This document shows, one piece after another, positions 1 through 8,412 of a DNA stretch of 36,858 nucleotides; position 1 is the stretch's first letter, and each line of letters starts with the position of its first letter. The notes beneath the pieces were generated by a model. It made no database searches. It was not told the origin of the DNA and worked only from the letters and a program-made list of their open reading frames with translations. Position numbers and translations under genes: made by a program. The DNA is from Arthrobacter sp. RIT-PI-e (GTDB lineage Bacteria > Actinomycetota > Actinomycetes > Actinomycetales > Micrococcaceae): positions 1 through 36,858 of the forward strand of contig NZ_LGIU01000067.1 of NCBI RefSeq assembly GCF_001187915.1, in the 5' to 3' direction.

Positions 1-1
1 G

Positions 2-150
2 GAGGTGCACATCAGCAACGTGCACCGGCGGGAAGAGTTCCGCCACGTCTCCTACATCTCCGGTGTGGCGGGAGCGGGGGTCGTGGGGGGCGGCATCGAC
101 GGCCACCGCCCCGCGGGGGGCCCTCTCGCATCGAGGGCCACGGGCCGGAA
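2..150 (+). CDS. aroQ: Type II 3-dehydroquinate dehydratase, C-terminal fragment (partial, degraded end)
   Basis: The first frame reads E-VHISNVH-RREEFRH-SYIS, which is the signature of the C-terminal half of type II dehydroquinases (shikimate pathway, 3-dehydroquinate to 3-dehydroshikimate). The gene enters from the left, so only its last 50 or so codons are present. After this block the frame still resembles the family (GIDGHRPA...LASR against the usual GIDGYRLA...LASR), but many positions are changed toward G or C, and no stop codon appears where the protein should end. The reading then runs into poly-G/poly-C sequence. The family assignment is good. The exact end near 150 is my estimate, and the degradation may be a sequence error. 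Confidence 0.6.
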
Positions 151-304
151 CCCCCCCCAGGGGGCCACCCCCGGGAAAGAAGACCCCGGGGCCCCCCCGG
201 GGGCCCCCCCCCGCCCCCCGAGGGGGGCCGCGGGGGGGCCTTCCCCCCCCCCCCCCCCCCCCCCCGGAACTGCTCGTGCGGGAGGGGAAGGAACGGGCCG
301 GGAC
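110..304. other. G/C homopolymer tract with a C23 run
   Basis: This stretch between the aroQ end and the converging thioredoxin-like gene is made almost entirely of alternating runs of G and C, ending in 23 consecutive C at 243-265. No gene, promoter or ordered repeat can be supported here. Such a tract is hard to sequence and assemble, and the neighbouring aroQ 3' end already shows G/C-biased changes, so its exact sequence and length should not be trusted. Confidence 0.6.
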
Positions 305-1261
305 CTAGAACAGTGCCCTGGCGAGAGCGCTCCGGGCCTTGGTCACGCGCGGATCGGAGACGCCGACGACGTCGAACAGGTCCAGCAGGCGCTTGCGCGC
401 CGTCTCCCGGTCCTCGCCCGCCGCACGCCCGATGAAGGAGATGACGCGGTTGAACGCGTCCTCCACATGGCCCCCCGTGAGATCGAGATCGGCGACGGCG
501 AGCTGGGCGTCCACCGCGTCCGGCTGCTGGGCCCCCTGCTCCCGGATCGCGGCGGCGTCCAGATCCTGGACACGCTGCATCAGCTCGACCTGGGCCAGGC
601 CCGCCTTCGCCTCGGCGTCGGCGGGTTGCTCGGCGAGCGCCCGGCGGTACGCGGCGGCGGCGGCCGGGTAGTCACTCCGCTCGATGGCATCGAAGGCCTC
701 CTGGTGCAGTGGGGGGAGCTCCGGGTCCGCCGGCATGTCGGACTCCGGCTGGGATCCGTCGTTGAGCGTCCCGGTGACCCCGTTGGCCTCGGCCACCTTC
801 AGGAGTTCGTCGAGGTAGGCACGGATCTGCTGGTCCGCCAGGGCCCCCTCGAACAGCGGTACGGGCTGGCCCTTGACCACCGCGACGACCGTGGGCGCCC
901 CCTGTGCCTGGAAGGCCTGGGCGATCTGGGGATGCGCCTCCAGGTCCACGTTGGCGAGCAGCACCCGGCCGTCGAGCTCCACGGCGGCGGCCTCGAGGAC
1001 GGCCGTCACCTGCTGCGACTGCTCGCTCCAGGTGGCGCGGAGGTTGACCACCACCGGCACCTCGGAGGAGAGCTGCACCAGCTGCGGGAAGGTCTGCTCC
1101 GTCACCTCGACGACGTAGGGGCTCGCGGTGGCCTCCGCCTGGCGTGGTGCAGCCGGGCGTGCGGCGGCGTCTGCCCGCGCCTTGAGCGCGGACAGGTCCA
1201 CGGCTCCCCGCAGGTTCATGCTCGACGGCGGTATCCCGCCGCGCTGTGCTGGTGTGGACAA
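305..1261 (-). CDS. Thioredoxin-fold/TPR protein (YbbN-like, non-catalytic)
   Basis: A protein of about 318 residues with a thioredoxin-like domain (roughly residues 48-150, PVVVNLRATW then a Pro-containing APTVVAVVKG segment) followed by helical TPR-like repeats (AIERSDYPAAAAAYRRAL, ADAEAKAGLAQVEL), the architecture of co-chaperone YbbN/CnoX. The usual WCxxC active site is replaced by W-S-E-Q-S (about residues 78-82), so dithiol chemistry is not possible and a holdase or scaffolding role is more likely. I chose the TTG at 1261 because GAAAGG lies 9 bases upstream; an ATG at 1291 in the same frame is the alternative. It is the last gene of a minus-strand trio and converges on aroQ. Confidence 0.8.
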   Translation of the reverse strand: MSTPAQRGGIPPSSMNLRGAVDLSALKARADAAARPAAPRQAEATASPYVVEVTEQTFPQLVQLSSEVPVVVNLRATWSEQSQQVTAVLEAAAVELDGRVLLANVDLEAHPQIAQAFQAQGAPTVVAVVKGQPVPLFEGALADQQIRAYLDELLKVAEANGVTGTLNDGSQPESDMPADPELPPLHQEAFDAIERSDYPAAAAAYRRALAEQPADAEAKAGLAQVELMQRVQDLDAAAIREQGAQQPDAVDAQLAVADLDLTGGHVEDAFNRVISFIGRAAGEDRETARKRLLDLFDVVGVSDPRVTKARSALARALF

Positions 1262-1334
1262 TGCTCTTACCTTTCGTTGACTGCTGCTCATTGCTCCCGG
1301 TACGGCCCGGTGCGCCGGCCTCGGTGCACCCGCC

Positions 1335-2378
1335 TCAGCGGAGGGTGGCCGACAGCAGTTGCTGCGCGGCTCCGACGACCCTGATGGTGGCATCGCTCCC
1401 GGCCGGTGGGACGTACATCATCACGGCTTCACCGTAGTTCACATCGATGCCGCTCTCGCTGGTGTCCTGTCCGGTGAGCTCCTGGTAGACGGTACCCGTG
1501 AGATCGATGGTGTCGCCCGAGGATCTCGGGACGCTGGAGTAGGTGTGCTCGAGGTACCCGAACACCATCGCCCCTCCGTCCCCCGTCAGGAGGGCCTCGG
1601 TGCGGTCGGGGACGGCGGTGTGGGTGAAGGTGATCGTCGCAGCGTCGTTGCCGGGATCGGCCACCACCTCGGCCTGGAAGTCGATGATGGCGTCGGTGAA
1701 GGAGTTGTCCTCGAAGGTCTGCACCGCGGCGTCGTCGGGGTCCGTCAGGTGATCGGCGATCGCCGTCACCGCGTCCTGCGGGGCGGCGTTCAGCGCTCCG
1801 GCGTCGTCGAGGGCCACGGGCCCGGTGGCCCCCGCGGTGGGTGGTGAGGGGAAGGTGCTGCCGGGCAGCATCTGGATCGCCGACACCAGCAGGTAGTTCT
1901 CGCGCGGCGATCCCTGCGTGAGCAGGAGGGCCTGGGGCACCGGGTCCTCCTCCCCCTGGGTGAGCGCCACGATGCTGCGTGGCCACCCCTCGCTCGTGGG
2001 GATCAGGTCCAGGAGCACCGGGGCGGCGGTCACCGGGGGCAGCGCGGCCGCGGCGTCGTCGGCTGCCTGCAATGCATAGGCCCCCGCTCTCAATTCACCC
2101 GCGGCTCCCCCGATCCGGCCTGTCAGCAACCCTGCGTCGGCGGCGGCATCGGCTTCCTCGGCGGTGGTCGCGACCGCTCGGAGGATCCGCGTGAGCTGGG
2201 TGTCGAGGACCACGGGCGGGCCGCTCGCCACGCTCCCCGCCGACGGTGCGCCCGTGGCGACGGCCGGTGACGGAGTACCGCCGCTGCTGCCCGGGGCGGG
2301 CGTGGTGGTGGCCAGCCCGGGGGCCGCGAGGACCAGTGGACCCGCACCGATCGCGCACATGGCCACCAGGGCGGTCAC
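1335..2378 (-). CDS. Secreted DUF8094-like protein
   Basis: A protein of about 347 residues with a hydrophobic N-terminus (VTALVAMCAIGAGPLVLAAPG) followed by a Pro/Ser/Thr/Gly linker, consistent with export and a surface or lipid-proximal location. I recognise the body (LTRILRAVATTAEEADAA..., VALTQGEEDPVPQALLLTQG...) as the conserved secreted actinobacterial family that sits before the thioredoxin/TPR gene; its function is unknown. The chosen start is a GTG whose last two bases lie in the upstream gene's stop codon (GTGA). The reading frame stays open much further upstream but there has no start codon and only Arg/Pro-rich, gene-unlike sequence. An ATG at 2360 is the alternative. The lack of a basic N-terminal region makes this start uncertain. 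Confidence 0.6.
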   Translation of the reverse strand: MTALVAMCAIGAGPLVLAAPGLATTTPAPGSSGGTPSPAVATGAPSAGSVASGPPVVLDTQLTRILRAVATTAEEADAAADAGLLTGRIGGAAGELRAGAYALQAADDAAAALPPVTAAPVLLDLIPTSEGWPRSIVALTQGEEDPVPQALLLTQGSPRENYLLVSAIQMLPGSTFPSPPTAGATGPVALDDAGALNAAPQDAVTAIADHLTDPDDAAVQTFEDNSFTDAIIDFQAEVVADPGNDAATITFTHTAVPDRTEALLTGDGGAMVFGYLEHTYSSVPRSSGDTIDLTGTVYQELTGQDTSESGIDVNYGEAVMMYVPPAGSDATIRVVGAAQQLLSATLR

Positions 2379-3070
2379 CACCGGGCCGGGCGCGGCCGGG
2401 CGCGCCGCCCGCGCCGGGTGCGCGCCCCAGGTCGCTGCCGCGCGTGGGCGCGTGTCCCGGCTCCTGCACGCCTGCCACCGCGTCCGCGCGGTGGCAGGAG
2501 GAGCATGACGATCCCCAGGACGACGACGAGCGCGCCGCCGATGATCAGCGGGAGGGCGAAGGGTGTGGAGGAATCGGCGGGGACCACCACGGAGAGCTGC
2601 ACGGGGGCAGGGTCCGTACCGTCGGCTGCGAGCAGTATGGACCACTCGCCCTCCGCGGGCGCGTTCCACCGGTAGGTCAGCGTGCCGTCGCCGGGCTCCT
2701 CGACCACCCAGAGATCACTGCCCCGGGGATCGGGGACGGCGTCCTCGCCGTCCGTGCGCTCCACCGTCAGCACGTCCTCGGACCGCCCGGTCACGCTCAC
2801 GCGCGCCGCGTCGCCGACCCACGCCGCCACGTCCGCGGACCGGCCGGCGGCCAGGACGAACGGACCGTCCGCCTCCACGGTCAGCTCGAGGAACTCGCTC
2901 GAGTCACCGACCACCCGCGGATCCACCACCGTGACCGGGGCTGCCGCCGGGTCCTCGCGCACGCTCGCGGTCACCGTCTCGTCGGGCGCCCACAGTGTCT
3001 GCTGCCCGACGCCGAGCAGCATCAGCAGGAGACCGGCCACGATGATCGGTATCGCTGTCTTCATCCGCAC
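2375..3070 (-). CDS. Membrane-anchored protein of unknown function
   Basis: A 231-residue protein with an N-terminal membrane segment (about residues 4-22, TAIPIIVAGLLLMLLGVG), an extracytoplasmic beta-rich domain of about 150 residues containing WVVEEPGDGTLTYRW, a second membrane helix (about 172-192, PLIIGGALVVVLGIVMLLL) and a short Arg-rich cytoplasmic tail. A GTG at 3070 has TAGG six bases upstream; an ATG two codons later (3064) is possible. The gene is followed by, and probably translationally coupled to, the DUF8094 gene through a GTGA overlap. I know this arrangement from Arthrobacter-type genomes but know of no function. The Arg/Gly/Ala-rich last 45 residues look less conserved than the rest. 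Confidence 0.75.
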   Translation of the reverse strand: MRMKTAIPIIVAGLLLMLLGVGQQTLWAPDETVTASVREDPAAAPVTVVDPRVVGDSSEFLELTVEADGPFVLAAGRSADVAAWVGDAARVSVTGRSEDVLTVERTDGEDAVPDPRGSDLWVVEEPGDGTLTYRWNAPAEGEWSILLAADGTDPAPVQLSVVVPADSSTPFALPLIIGGALVVVLGIVMLLLPPRGRGGRRAGAGTRAHARQRPGARTRRGRRARPRPARW

Positions 3071-3373
3071 TGGCTGCCTATCGTCGTCCGCGACGGTGGG
3101 CCTTCCGCCCGCTCACGCCCTGCCTCCCCGACCGACATGCGGACCGCAGCAGCACGCGGGCGGGGACGATGTCCTCATCGTAACGACATTCCGCCCCGCC
3201 GGCCGTGCCTGTGGAGTACGCCGTCGTCGGGTCGCCCCCGCCCCGTGTCCCCCGCGGGAATGGTCCCTCGAGGGGCCCACGCCGGACTACGGACGGTGGC
3301 ACCCGGCTGTTAGGGTTTCGCTTGTCGTACCATCCGCGGTAGAGGCACCGATGACGCGAAAGCAGAGCTCTAC
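3071..3373. other. Divergent intergenic region with candidate promoter and inverted repeat
   Basis: About 300 bases separate the leftward membrane-protein gene from the rightward permease. It holds the inverted repeat ACGATG-tcct-CATCGT at 3166-3181, which abuts and overlaps a leftward -10-like TACGAT (3182-3177). A rightward TTAGGGT lies near 3311-3317. No good -35 boxes are visible. No open reading frame here resembles a gene. Confidence 0.35.
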
Positions 3374-4695
3374 GTGACACACCACGACGTCCCGCTGGAC
3401 CAGCCGCTCCCCGGGCCGGGATCCGCGCACACCGGTACGGACCGCGAGGATGCAGGACGGGACGGGGGAAGCGGCCCACCCCCTCCCGCTCCCACCGGTG
3501 TGCGCGGATTCCTGACCCTCGCACGGAGATCCCTCACCACCGCCCCGTCCCGGCAGCGCTTTGAGTTCCCCCCCGAGCGTGATCCCGGGCCGGTACCGGT
3601 GGATCCCGATGTCTCCCTCTCCGACGAACGGCTGAAGTTCGGGGGCGCCTACCCGCGGAGCATGCGGAACCACCCCATCCACTTCGGGTTCATGACCACG
3701 GTGGGCGTGGGTCTCGCCCTGCTGGCGTTCTTCATCATCACCAACGTGGGCGAGCTCATGGTGTGGATCGGGGCCGCGCTGTTCATCGCGCTCGGGCTCG
3801 ATCCGATCGTGCGGTGGCTCGAGACCAAGCGGGTGCCACGGCCGGCCGGGATAGCACTGTCCCTGCTGGTGCTCCTCGGGATCGTGGCAGGCTTCTTCTC
3901 GCTGCTCATCCCCACGATCGTCAACCAGACCTCGCAGATCGTGGACCGTGGCCCGGGGTACGCCGACGATTTCCTCAACTCGGAGTTCTTCACCACGGTC
4001 GACGAGCAGTTCCAGGTACGGGATCGCGTGAGTACCGAGATCGACCGGTTCTTCGCCAACAACGAGGCCGTGGGCGGCATCTTCGGCGGGGTGCTCGGGG
4101 TGGGCTCGGTGATCCTCAACGGGCTGTTCGGCACCCTCGTGGTCCTGGTGCTCACCCTGTACTTCCTGGCGTCCCTGCCCTCCATGAAGAGGTGGGCCTA
4201 CCGGCTCGCGCCCCCCACCCCGCGCGCCCGCGTGGAGGTCCTGTCCGAGGAGATCACCCGCAGCGTGGGCATGTACGTGATCGGCCAGGCCTGCGTGGGG
4301 ATCCTCAACGGCAGCTTCGCGTTCATCGTGATGTCCGTCGCGGACGTCCCGTTCTCGGTGCTCCTGGCCTTCGTCGTCGCGCTCCTGGCCTTCATCCCGC
4401 TGGTGGGCGGTACCATCGCCGCCGTCGTCGTCAGCCTGATCGCGCTCACGGTGGGGTGGCACACCGCGCTGCTGTTCGCAGTCCCGTACGTGGCCTACCT
4501 GCAGTTCGAGGCGTACTTCATCTCACCGCGCATCATGCAGCGGGCCGTGGCCGTCCCAGGGGCGGTCGCGGGGATCGCCGTGATCGCCGGCGGCCCGCCC
4601 CTCGGCGTGCCCGGTGCCTGATCGCCATCCCCCCCGCGGCGGCCGTGATGCTGCTGCTCAAGGAAGTGTTCATCGCGCACCAGGACAGCCAGTAG
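3374..4695 (+). CDS. AI-2E family transporter/permease, frameshifted near its C-terminus
   Basis: A polytopic membrane protein of the AI-2E (YdiK/PerM, UPF0118) family, whose members export or import small molecules; the substrate cannot be told here. After a long Pro-rich cytoplasmic N-terminus, hydrophobic helices begin near residue 110, followed by the family's extracellular helical region and the C-terminal helices (FIPLVGGTIAAVVV, QFEAYFISPRIM). The first frame stops with TGA at 4619-4621, but the next frame continues directly with LIAIPPAAAVMLLLKEVF, the normal family ending. One missing base near 4615-4620 (GCC|CTG read as GCCTG) would restore a 440-residue protein. Just before the break, the residues read GGPPLGVPGA where relatives have a GxLLGVLGA-like helix, again G/C-biased changes. 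GTG at 3374 is the first start of the frame and has only a weak ribosome site. Confidence 0.8.
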
Positions 4696-4705
4696 CGGGT
4701 GTGCC

Positions 4706-5515
4706 TCACCGGCCCGCGGTGGCCGGGGGTGCGACGGCGGACGGTCCGCTCCACTCCGAGGGCAGGGGGAGCCCGACGCCGGGTCGCACCACGCCGACGA
4801 TCTCGTCGAGCACCCGGGCGGCGTACTTCTCCCCCACCCAGAGGTGCTTGGCACCGTCCACGCCGGTGACCTCGGCGTGCGGGACGCGCGCGAAGCGCTT
4901 CACCGCCTCGTCGGGCACGAGGTAGTCGTCGAACTCCGGGACGAGCACCTTCAGGGGCAACCCGCTGGCGGCCCAGGTGTCGAGGTCGTCGTCGCCGGCG
5001 CGGTGCAGCGGCGGGGAGAGCAGGATCGCGCCCTCGATCAGCTCGGCCACCGGGTCGCTCGCGCCGTACTTCAGGCACAACTCGGTGCCGAAGGACCAGC
5101 CCACCAGCCAGATGTCGTGCAGCCCCTGGGCCACGGCCCAGTCCACGGCGGCCTGCACGTCCAGGCGCTCGGCCCCGCCGCCGTCGAAGGTCCCCTCACT
5201 GCAGCCGCGCGGGGAGCAGGTGCCCCGGGTGTTGAAGCGGAGGACGGCGACGTCCGCCAGGGCGGGCAGGCGGTAGGACGCCTTCTTGTACACGTGGGAG
5301 TCCATGAAGCCGCCGTGCGTGGGCAGGGGGTGGAAGGTCACGAGGGTGGCCTCGGGAACGCCTCCCACCGGTGCCGCGAACTCCCCCACGAGCGTCAGAC
5401 CGTCCTCGGTCACGAGCTCGATGTTCCGGCGTTCAGCGGGCAGCACCGTCGAGGCACGGATCTCGATCGGCGCCTCGCCGGTGGTGTAGGTGTACTCGGG
5501 GGCATCGCGCGTCAT
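4706..5515 (-). CDS. Alpha/beta hydrolase
   Basis: A 269-residue cytoplasmic alpha/beta-hydrolase of the short DUF1749/YtxM-like serine hydrolase type. The nucleophile elbow GWSFG places the catalytic Ser at about residue 141. A likely acid is in EFDDYLVPDEAV (about 196-197) and the His is in GAKHLWVGE (about 224). FHPLPTHGG near residue 65 fits the oxyanion-side loop. The substrate is unknown. The ATG at 5515 is chosen because a TAGACT -10 box ends 7 bases upstream, which suggests a leaderless message; the upstream in-frame extension is Arg/Pro-rich and overlaps that box. It follows the small Cys/His protein gene on the same strand with a 57-base gap. Confidence 0.85.
   Translation of the reverse strand: MTRDAPEYTYTTGEAPIEIRASTVLPAERRNIELVTEDGLTLVGEFAAPVGGVPEATLVTFHPLPTHGGFMDSHVYKKASYRLPALADVAVLRFNTRGTCSPRGCSEGTFDGGGAERLDVQAAVDWAVAQGLHDIWLVGWSFGTELCLKYGASDPVAELIEGAILLSPPLHRAGDDDLDTWAASGLPLKVLVPEFDDYLVPDEAVKRFARVPHAEVTGVDGAKHLWVGEKYAARVLDEIVGVVRPGVGLPLPSEWSGPSAVAPPATAGR
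4709..4726. terminator. Hairpin between converging genes
   Basis: CCGGCC (4709-4714) and GGCCGG (4721-4726) form a perfect 6-bp stem with a six-base loop, at the meeting point of the permease (ends 4695) and the hydrolase (ends 4706, opposite strand). There is no T-tract, as is common in high-GC actinobacteria. It could serve both transcripts. Confidence 0.4.
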
Positions 5516-5522
5516 GGCCCCC

Positions 5523-5528
5523 AGTCTA
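5523..5528 (-). promoter_or_regulatory. -10 box for a leaderless hydrolase transcript
   Basis: TAGACT on the minus strand lies 7 bases before the ATG at 5515, so transcription would begin at or next to the start codon. No clear -35 box is visible. The same spacing occurs at nucS, nagA and argS. Confidence 0.5.
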
Positions 5529-5572
5529 GGTGGGCGTGTGCGCCCGCCTGCCATGACGGTGGCGTGCTCCGG

Positions 5573-5899
5573 CTACTGGTAGCGGAAGCTGCGCGTTTGC
5601 CAGCACCGCACGTGCCAGTGCCGGCGGTCCGCCAGGGCCGTCTCCGGCCCGAAGAGCGAGTCCTCGCGCCACACCACCAGGTGGGCGATCCCCGGCAGGA
5701 TGGACGCGTGGCAGCCGGGGCAGGTGTACGTCTTCGCCGCATTGCGCTCCGTGATCCGGCGCACGGTCCACTCGCCGTCGGGGGCCGACTGGCGCAGGGG
5801 CAGACCCACCCGGGCCCGCTCGAGATCCGGCTCCGGCGGAGCGTCCCACTTGGGACGCGCGGAACTGCGCGGACGGTTCGGTCGGTTGGAGCGGGGCAT
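5573..5899 (-). CDS. Small conserved Cys/His protein (putative zinc-binding)
   Basis: A 108-residue basic protein. Its N-terminus is Arg/Pro/Asn-rich ([12 protein letters not shown]). The C-terminal half carries [13 protein letters not shown], followed about 30 residues later by HWHVRC, a CxxC...HxxxC pattern that fits a single zinc ribbon. Similar proteins (often listed as ATP/GTP-binding or hypothetical) occur beside nucS in other actinobacteria; I know of no demonstrated function. It is divergent from nucS, with 80 bases between the two start codons. ATG at 5899 has GGGGAG directly in front, which is too close for a normal ribosome site, so initiation may be leaderless. Confidence 0.8.
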   Translation of the reverse strand: MPRSNRPNRPRSSARPKWDAPPEPDLERARVGLPLRQSAPDGEWTVRRITERNAAKTYTCPGCHASILPGIAHLVVWREDSLFGPETALADRRHWHVRCWQTRSFRYQ

Positions 5900-5966
5900 C
5901 TCCCCAGTGTGCCCGATCGGACCCCCGAGCGGGCACGTGCGTGCAGCTGCGAGGACCCGGTGCCGG

Positions 5967-5972
5967 TAGAGT
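5967..5972 (+). promoter_or_regulatory. -10 box for a leaderless nucS transcript
   Basis: TAGAGT ends 7 bases before the GTG start of nucS at 5980, matching the TANNNT element typical of leaderless actinobacterial transcripts. The region 17 bases upstream has no TTGACA-like hexamer, and no Shine-Dalgarno sequence precedes the GTG. Confidence 0.55.
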
Positions 5973-5979
5973 CGTCGGC

Positions 5980-6675
5980 GTGCGTCTCGTCATTGCCCGC
6001 TGCTCCGTCGACTACGTCGGCCGCCTCCGCGCGCATCTGCCCCTGGCCACCCGCCTCCTGATGGTGAAATCGGACGGCTCCGTCCTGGTGCACTCGGACG
6101 GCGGCTCCTACAAACCCCTGAACTGGATGAGCCCTCCGGCCACGCTCCGGGTGAGCGGACCCGACGACGCCGACCGCGCCGAGGGCATCACCGAGGTGTG
6201 GACCGTGCAGCACGCCAAGAGCGACGACAGGCTGGTGATCAGCATCCGGGAGCAGCTCCACGACTCCTCGCACGACCTCGGCGTGGACCCGGGTCTGGTG
6301 AAGGACGGCGTGGAGGCCGACCTCCAACGACTGCTGGCCGAACAGATCGAGCTGCTGGGCACCGGTTCCTCCCTCATCCGCCGGGAGTACATGACGGCGA
6401 TCGGTCCCGTGGACATCCTGGCCCGGGACCCGCAGGGGCGCACCGTGGCGATCGAGCTCAAGCGCCGCGGCGACATCGACGGCGTGGAACAGCTCACGCG
6501 CTACCTCGAGCTCCTCAACCGTGACCCCCTGATGTCCCCGGTGCGCGGGGTGTTCGCCGCGCAGCAGATCAAGCCGCAGGCCCGGACCCTCGCCACCGAC
6601 CGCGGGATCGACTGCCTGACCCTCGACTACGACGCCATGCGCGGCGTGGACGACAGCGCGTCCCGGCTCTTCTAG
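5980..6675 (+). CDS. nucS: Mismatch-specific endonuclease NucS/EndoMS
   Basis: A 231-residue NucS, the enzyme that cuts both strands at mismatches and replaces MutS/MutL repair in most Actinobacteria. It starts [16 protein letters not shown], the normal N-terminus, which is why the GTG at 5980 is preferred over the upstream GTG at 5941. The N-terminal half is the DNA-binding dimerisation domain. The C-terminal RecB-like nuclease domain has GPVDILARD (Asp145), VAIELKRRG (Glu159, Lys161) and Gln171, equivalent to the known catalytic Asp-Glu-x-Lys set. The protein ends in RLF, like the LRLF beta-clamp-binding tail described in corynebacterial and mycobacterial NucS. nagA follows after 40 bases but has its own -10 box. 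Confidence 0.95.
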   Translation: MRLVIARCSVDYVGRLRAHLPLATRLLMVKSDGSVLVHSDGGSYKPLNWMSPPATLRVSGPDDADRAEGITEVWTVQHAKSDDRLVISIREQLHDSSHDLGVDPGLVKDGVEADLQRLLAEQIELLGTGSSLIRREYMTAIGPVDILARDPQGRTVAIELKRRGDIDGVEQLTRYLELLNRDPLMSPVRGVFAAQQIKPQARTLATDRGIDCLTLDYDAMRGVDDSASRLF

Positions 6676-6703
6676 ACCCATAGGGTCCGGACCACCGACG
6701 CCC

Positions 6704-6709
6704 TAGACT
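6704..6709 (+). promoter_or_regulatory. -10 box for a leaderless nagA transcript
   Basis: TAGACT lies 6 bases before the nagA ATG at 6716. The intervening CGGGGG could act as a weak ribosome site, but its distance to the ATG is too short. Leaderless initiation fits better. Confidence 0.5.
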
Positions 6710-6715
6710 CGGGGG

Positions 6716-7942
6716 ATGGCCCACGAGCGCACAACGCCCACTGCCCTGTACGGACGACTGGTCAGCGAGTCCGTCACCTTCGACCACGGCGTCCTGAGCT
6801 GGCAGGACGGCCGCATCACGGCGGCGGGACCCGCGGACGGTGCGGTGGAGGCCTCCGCGGTGCGGCTCCCCGAGGACTTCCTGATCCTCCCCGGACTCGT
6901 GGACCTGCACTGCCACGGCGGCGGCGGGGGCGACTTCACCTCCGGCTCACCCGAGGAGATCCGGCGGGCGGCGCGGTTCCTGCACGGCAGGGGCTCGACG
7001 ACGGTGCTCGCCAGCACCTGCGCCGCACCCGTCCACGAGCTCGAGGCCGCCTTCGGCAGGCTCGCCGACGAGGTGGACGACGGCCTGCTCGCCGGCATCC
7101 ACGCCGAGGGCCCGTACCTGTCACCGGAGCGCAGCGGGGCCCACGATCCGGCGCACCTGCTGCTGCCGGACCACGAGGACACGATCCGCCTGCTGGCCGC
7201 CGCTCGCGGGCAGCTCACCTCCATGACGTACGCACCGGAGCTGCCCGGCAGCGACGCCCTGGTCTACGACCTCGTGATGCACGGGGTCATCCCCTCGATC
7301 GGTCACACCGACGCCTCCACGGAGCAGACCACGGCCGCCCTGGACCTCATCTGTGAGGAGCTTGCCTCCACCGGGTTCGTGGGCTTCAGCGGCCGGCCCA
7401 CCGCCACGCACCTGTTCAACGCGATGCCGCCGCTGCACCATCGGGTCCCGGGACCGGTGCCGCTCCTGCTCCAGCGGGCGCGGCTCGGCGAGATCGCCGT
7501 CGAGCTGGTCGCGGACGGCGTCCACCTCCACCCGGAGACCGTGCGGATGGCGTTCACGATCGCGGGGGCGGAGAACATCTGCCTGGTCAGCGACGCGACG
7601 GCGGCGGCGGGCTGCGCGTCCGGGTCCTACCGGCTCGGCGGGCGCGAGGTGACCGTCGTGGGCGGCACCGCCGTGCTCGCCGACACCGGAGCACTCGCCG
7701 GAGGTGCGGGGACGCTTGTCGACGTGGTGCGCAGCACGGTGCGGGCCGGCGTCGCCGTCGAGGACGCGGTGCGGGCGGCATCCTCCGTCCCGGCGGCCGT
7801 CCTCGGGCTGGCGGACGAGGTGGGAGGTCTGCGCGCGGGTCTGCGCGCGGACGCGGTGGTGGTGTCACCGGACTTCGAGGTACGGGGTGTGCTGCGCCAG
7901 GGGACCTGGATCCTGCCGCTCGACGAGGATCTCGCCGGGTGA
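6716..7942 (+). CDS. nagA: N-acetylglucosamine-6-phosphate deacetylase
   Basis: A 408-residue amidohydrolase that removes acetate from GlcNAc-6-phosphate, feeding aminosugar catabolism and cell-wall recycling in the cytoplasm. The metal and catalytic residues are all visible: HCH (His65, His67) in GLVDLHCHGGGGGD, Glu131 in HAEGPYLSPER, His197 in IGHTDA, His232 in THLFNAMPPLHHR, and the catalytic Asp293 in LVSDATAAAG. Length and order match the family. No nagB or PTS gene is next to it, so it appears to be a single-gene unit between nucS and the converging DUF2550 gene. Confidence 0.95.
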   Translation: MAHERTTPTALYGRLVSESVTFDHGVLSWQDGRITAAGPADGAVEASAVRLPEDFLILPGLVDLHCHGGGGGDFTSGSPEEIRRAARFLHGRGSTTVLASTCAAPVHELEAAFGRLADEVDDGLLAGIHAEGPYLSPERSGAHDPAHLLLPDHEDTIRLLAAARGQLTSMTYAPELPGSDALVYDLVMHGVIPSIGHTDASTEQTTAALDLICEELASTGFVGFSGRPTATHLFNAMPPLHHRVPGPVPLLLQRARLGEIAVELVADGVHLHPETVRMAFTIAGAENICLVSDATAAAGCASGSYRLGGREVTVVGGTAVLADTGALAGGAGTLVDVVRSTVRAGVAVEDAVRAASSVPAAVLGLADEVGGLRAGLRADAVVVSPDFEVRGVLRQGTWILPLDEDLAG

Positions 7943-7970
7943 CCGGTGAGGTCCTGCGCGGACAACCGGT
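7942..7970. terminator. Bidirectional hairpin between nagA and the DUF2550 gene
   Basis: Two ACCGGT copies (7942-7947 and 7965-7970), each self-complementary, flank an inner GTCC-tgcgc-GGAC stem (7951-7963). Together they form a two-part hairpin exactly between the 3' ends of two converging genes. There is no T-tract. Confidence 0.45.
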
Positions 7971-7974
7971 GGGC

Positions 7975-8406
7975 CTAGCGCCAGGTGCCGATTCCGATCA
8001 CGGGCCCGGCCTCGATCCAGGAGGACAGGCCGGCGTAGACGTCGTACTTCATCGCGAGCTCCATCGGCTGACCCTCGTGGGTCAGCCGGACGACGATCGC
8101 ACCGGGCTGGATGCGCACCCGCTCCGCCTCCGTGGGCTCCCGCCAGCCCTCCACCTGGAGTGAACTGCGCAGGAAGCGGAACCGTGGCCGTGGGCTCAGC
8201 GAGAGCAGGCTCAGCCACTCCAGGTTCTTGTCCGTGTAACGACAAACCCCCACCCGCCAGCCCTGGGGAGGGAGGCGGATGGAGGAGTCGAAGGTACCGA
8301 GGGTGCGGTTGAGCTGGAAGCGGCGGAGCAGGAACGCGACGATCACGAGCACGAACAGCCCGAAGACCGCTCCGAGACAGACGACCGTCACACCCAACGG
8401 CTCCAT
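7975..8406 (-). CDS. DUF2550 family membrane protein
   Basis: A 143-residue protein with one N-terminal membrane helix (about residues 7-28, VTVVCLGAVFGLFVLVIVAFLL) followed by a cytoplasmic domain (RRFQLNRTLGTFDSSIR, GWRVGVCRYTDKNLEWLSLLSLS) typical of DUF2550. These proteins are found immediately behind atpC in many actinobacteria. Their function is unknown. The ATG lies 6 bases after the atpC stop, so it is the last gene of the ATP synthase operon, and it converges on nagA. Confidence 0.9.
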   Translation of the reverse strand: MEPLGVTVVCLGAVFGLFVLVIVAFLLRRFQLNRTLGTFDSSIRLPPQGWRVGVCRYTDKNLEWLSLLSLSPRPRFRFLRSSLQVEGWREPTEAERVRIQPGAIVVRLTHEGQPMELAMKYDVYAGLSSWIEAGPVIGIGTWR

Positions 8407-8412
8407 GCGTGG

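Noticed and set aside
5-1384. A 459-codon rightward open frame
   Set aside because: Only its first 50 codons match a family (aroQ). The rest runs antisense to the thioredoxin/TPR gene and is typical of stop-poor GC-rich shadow frames.
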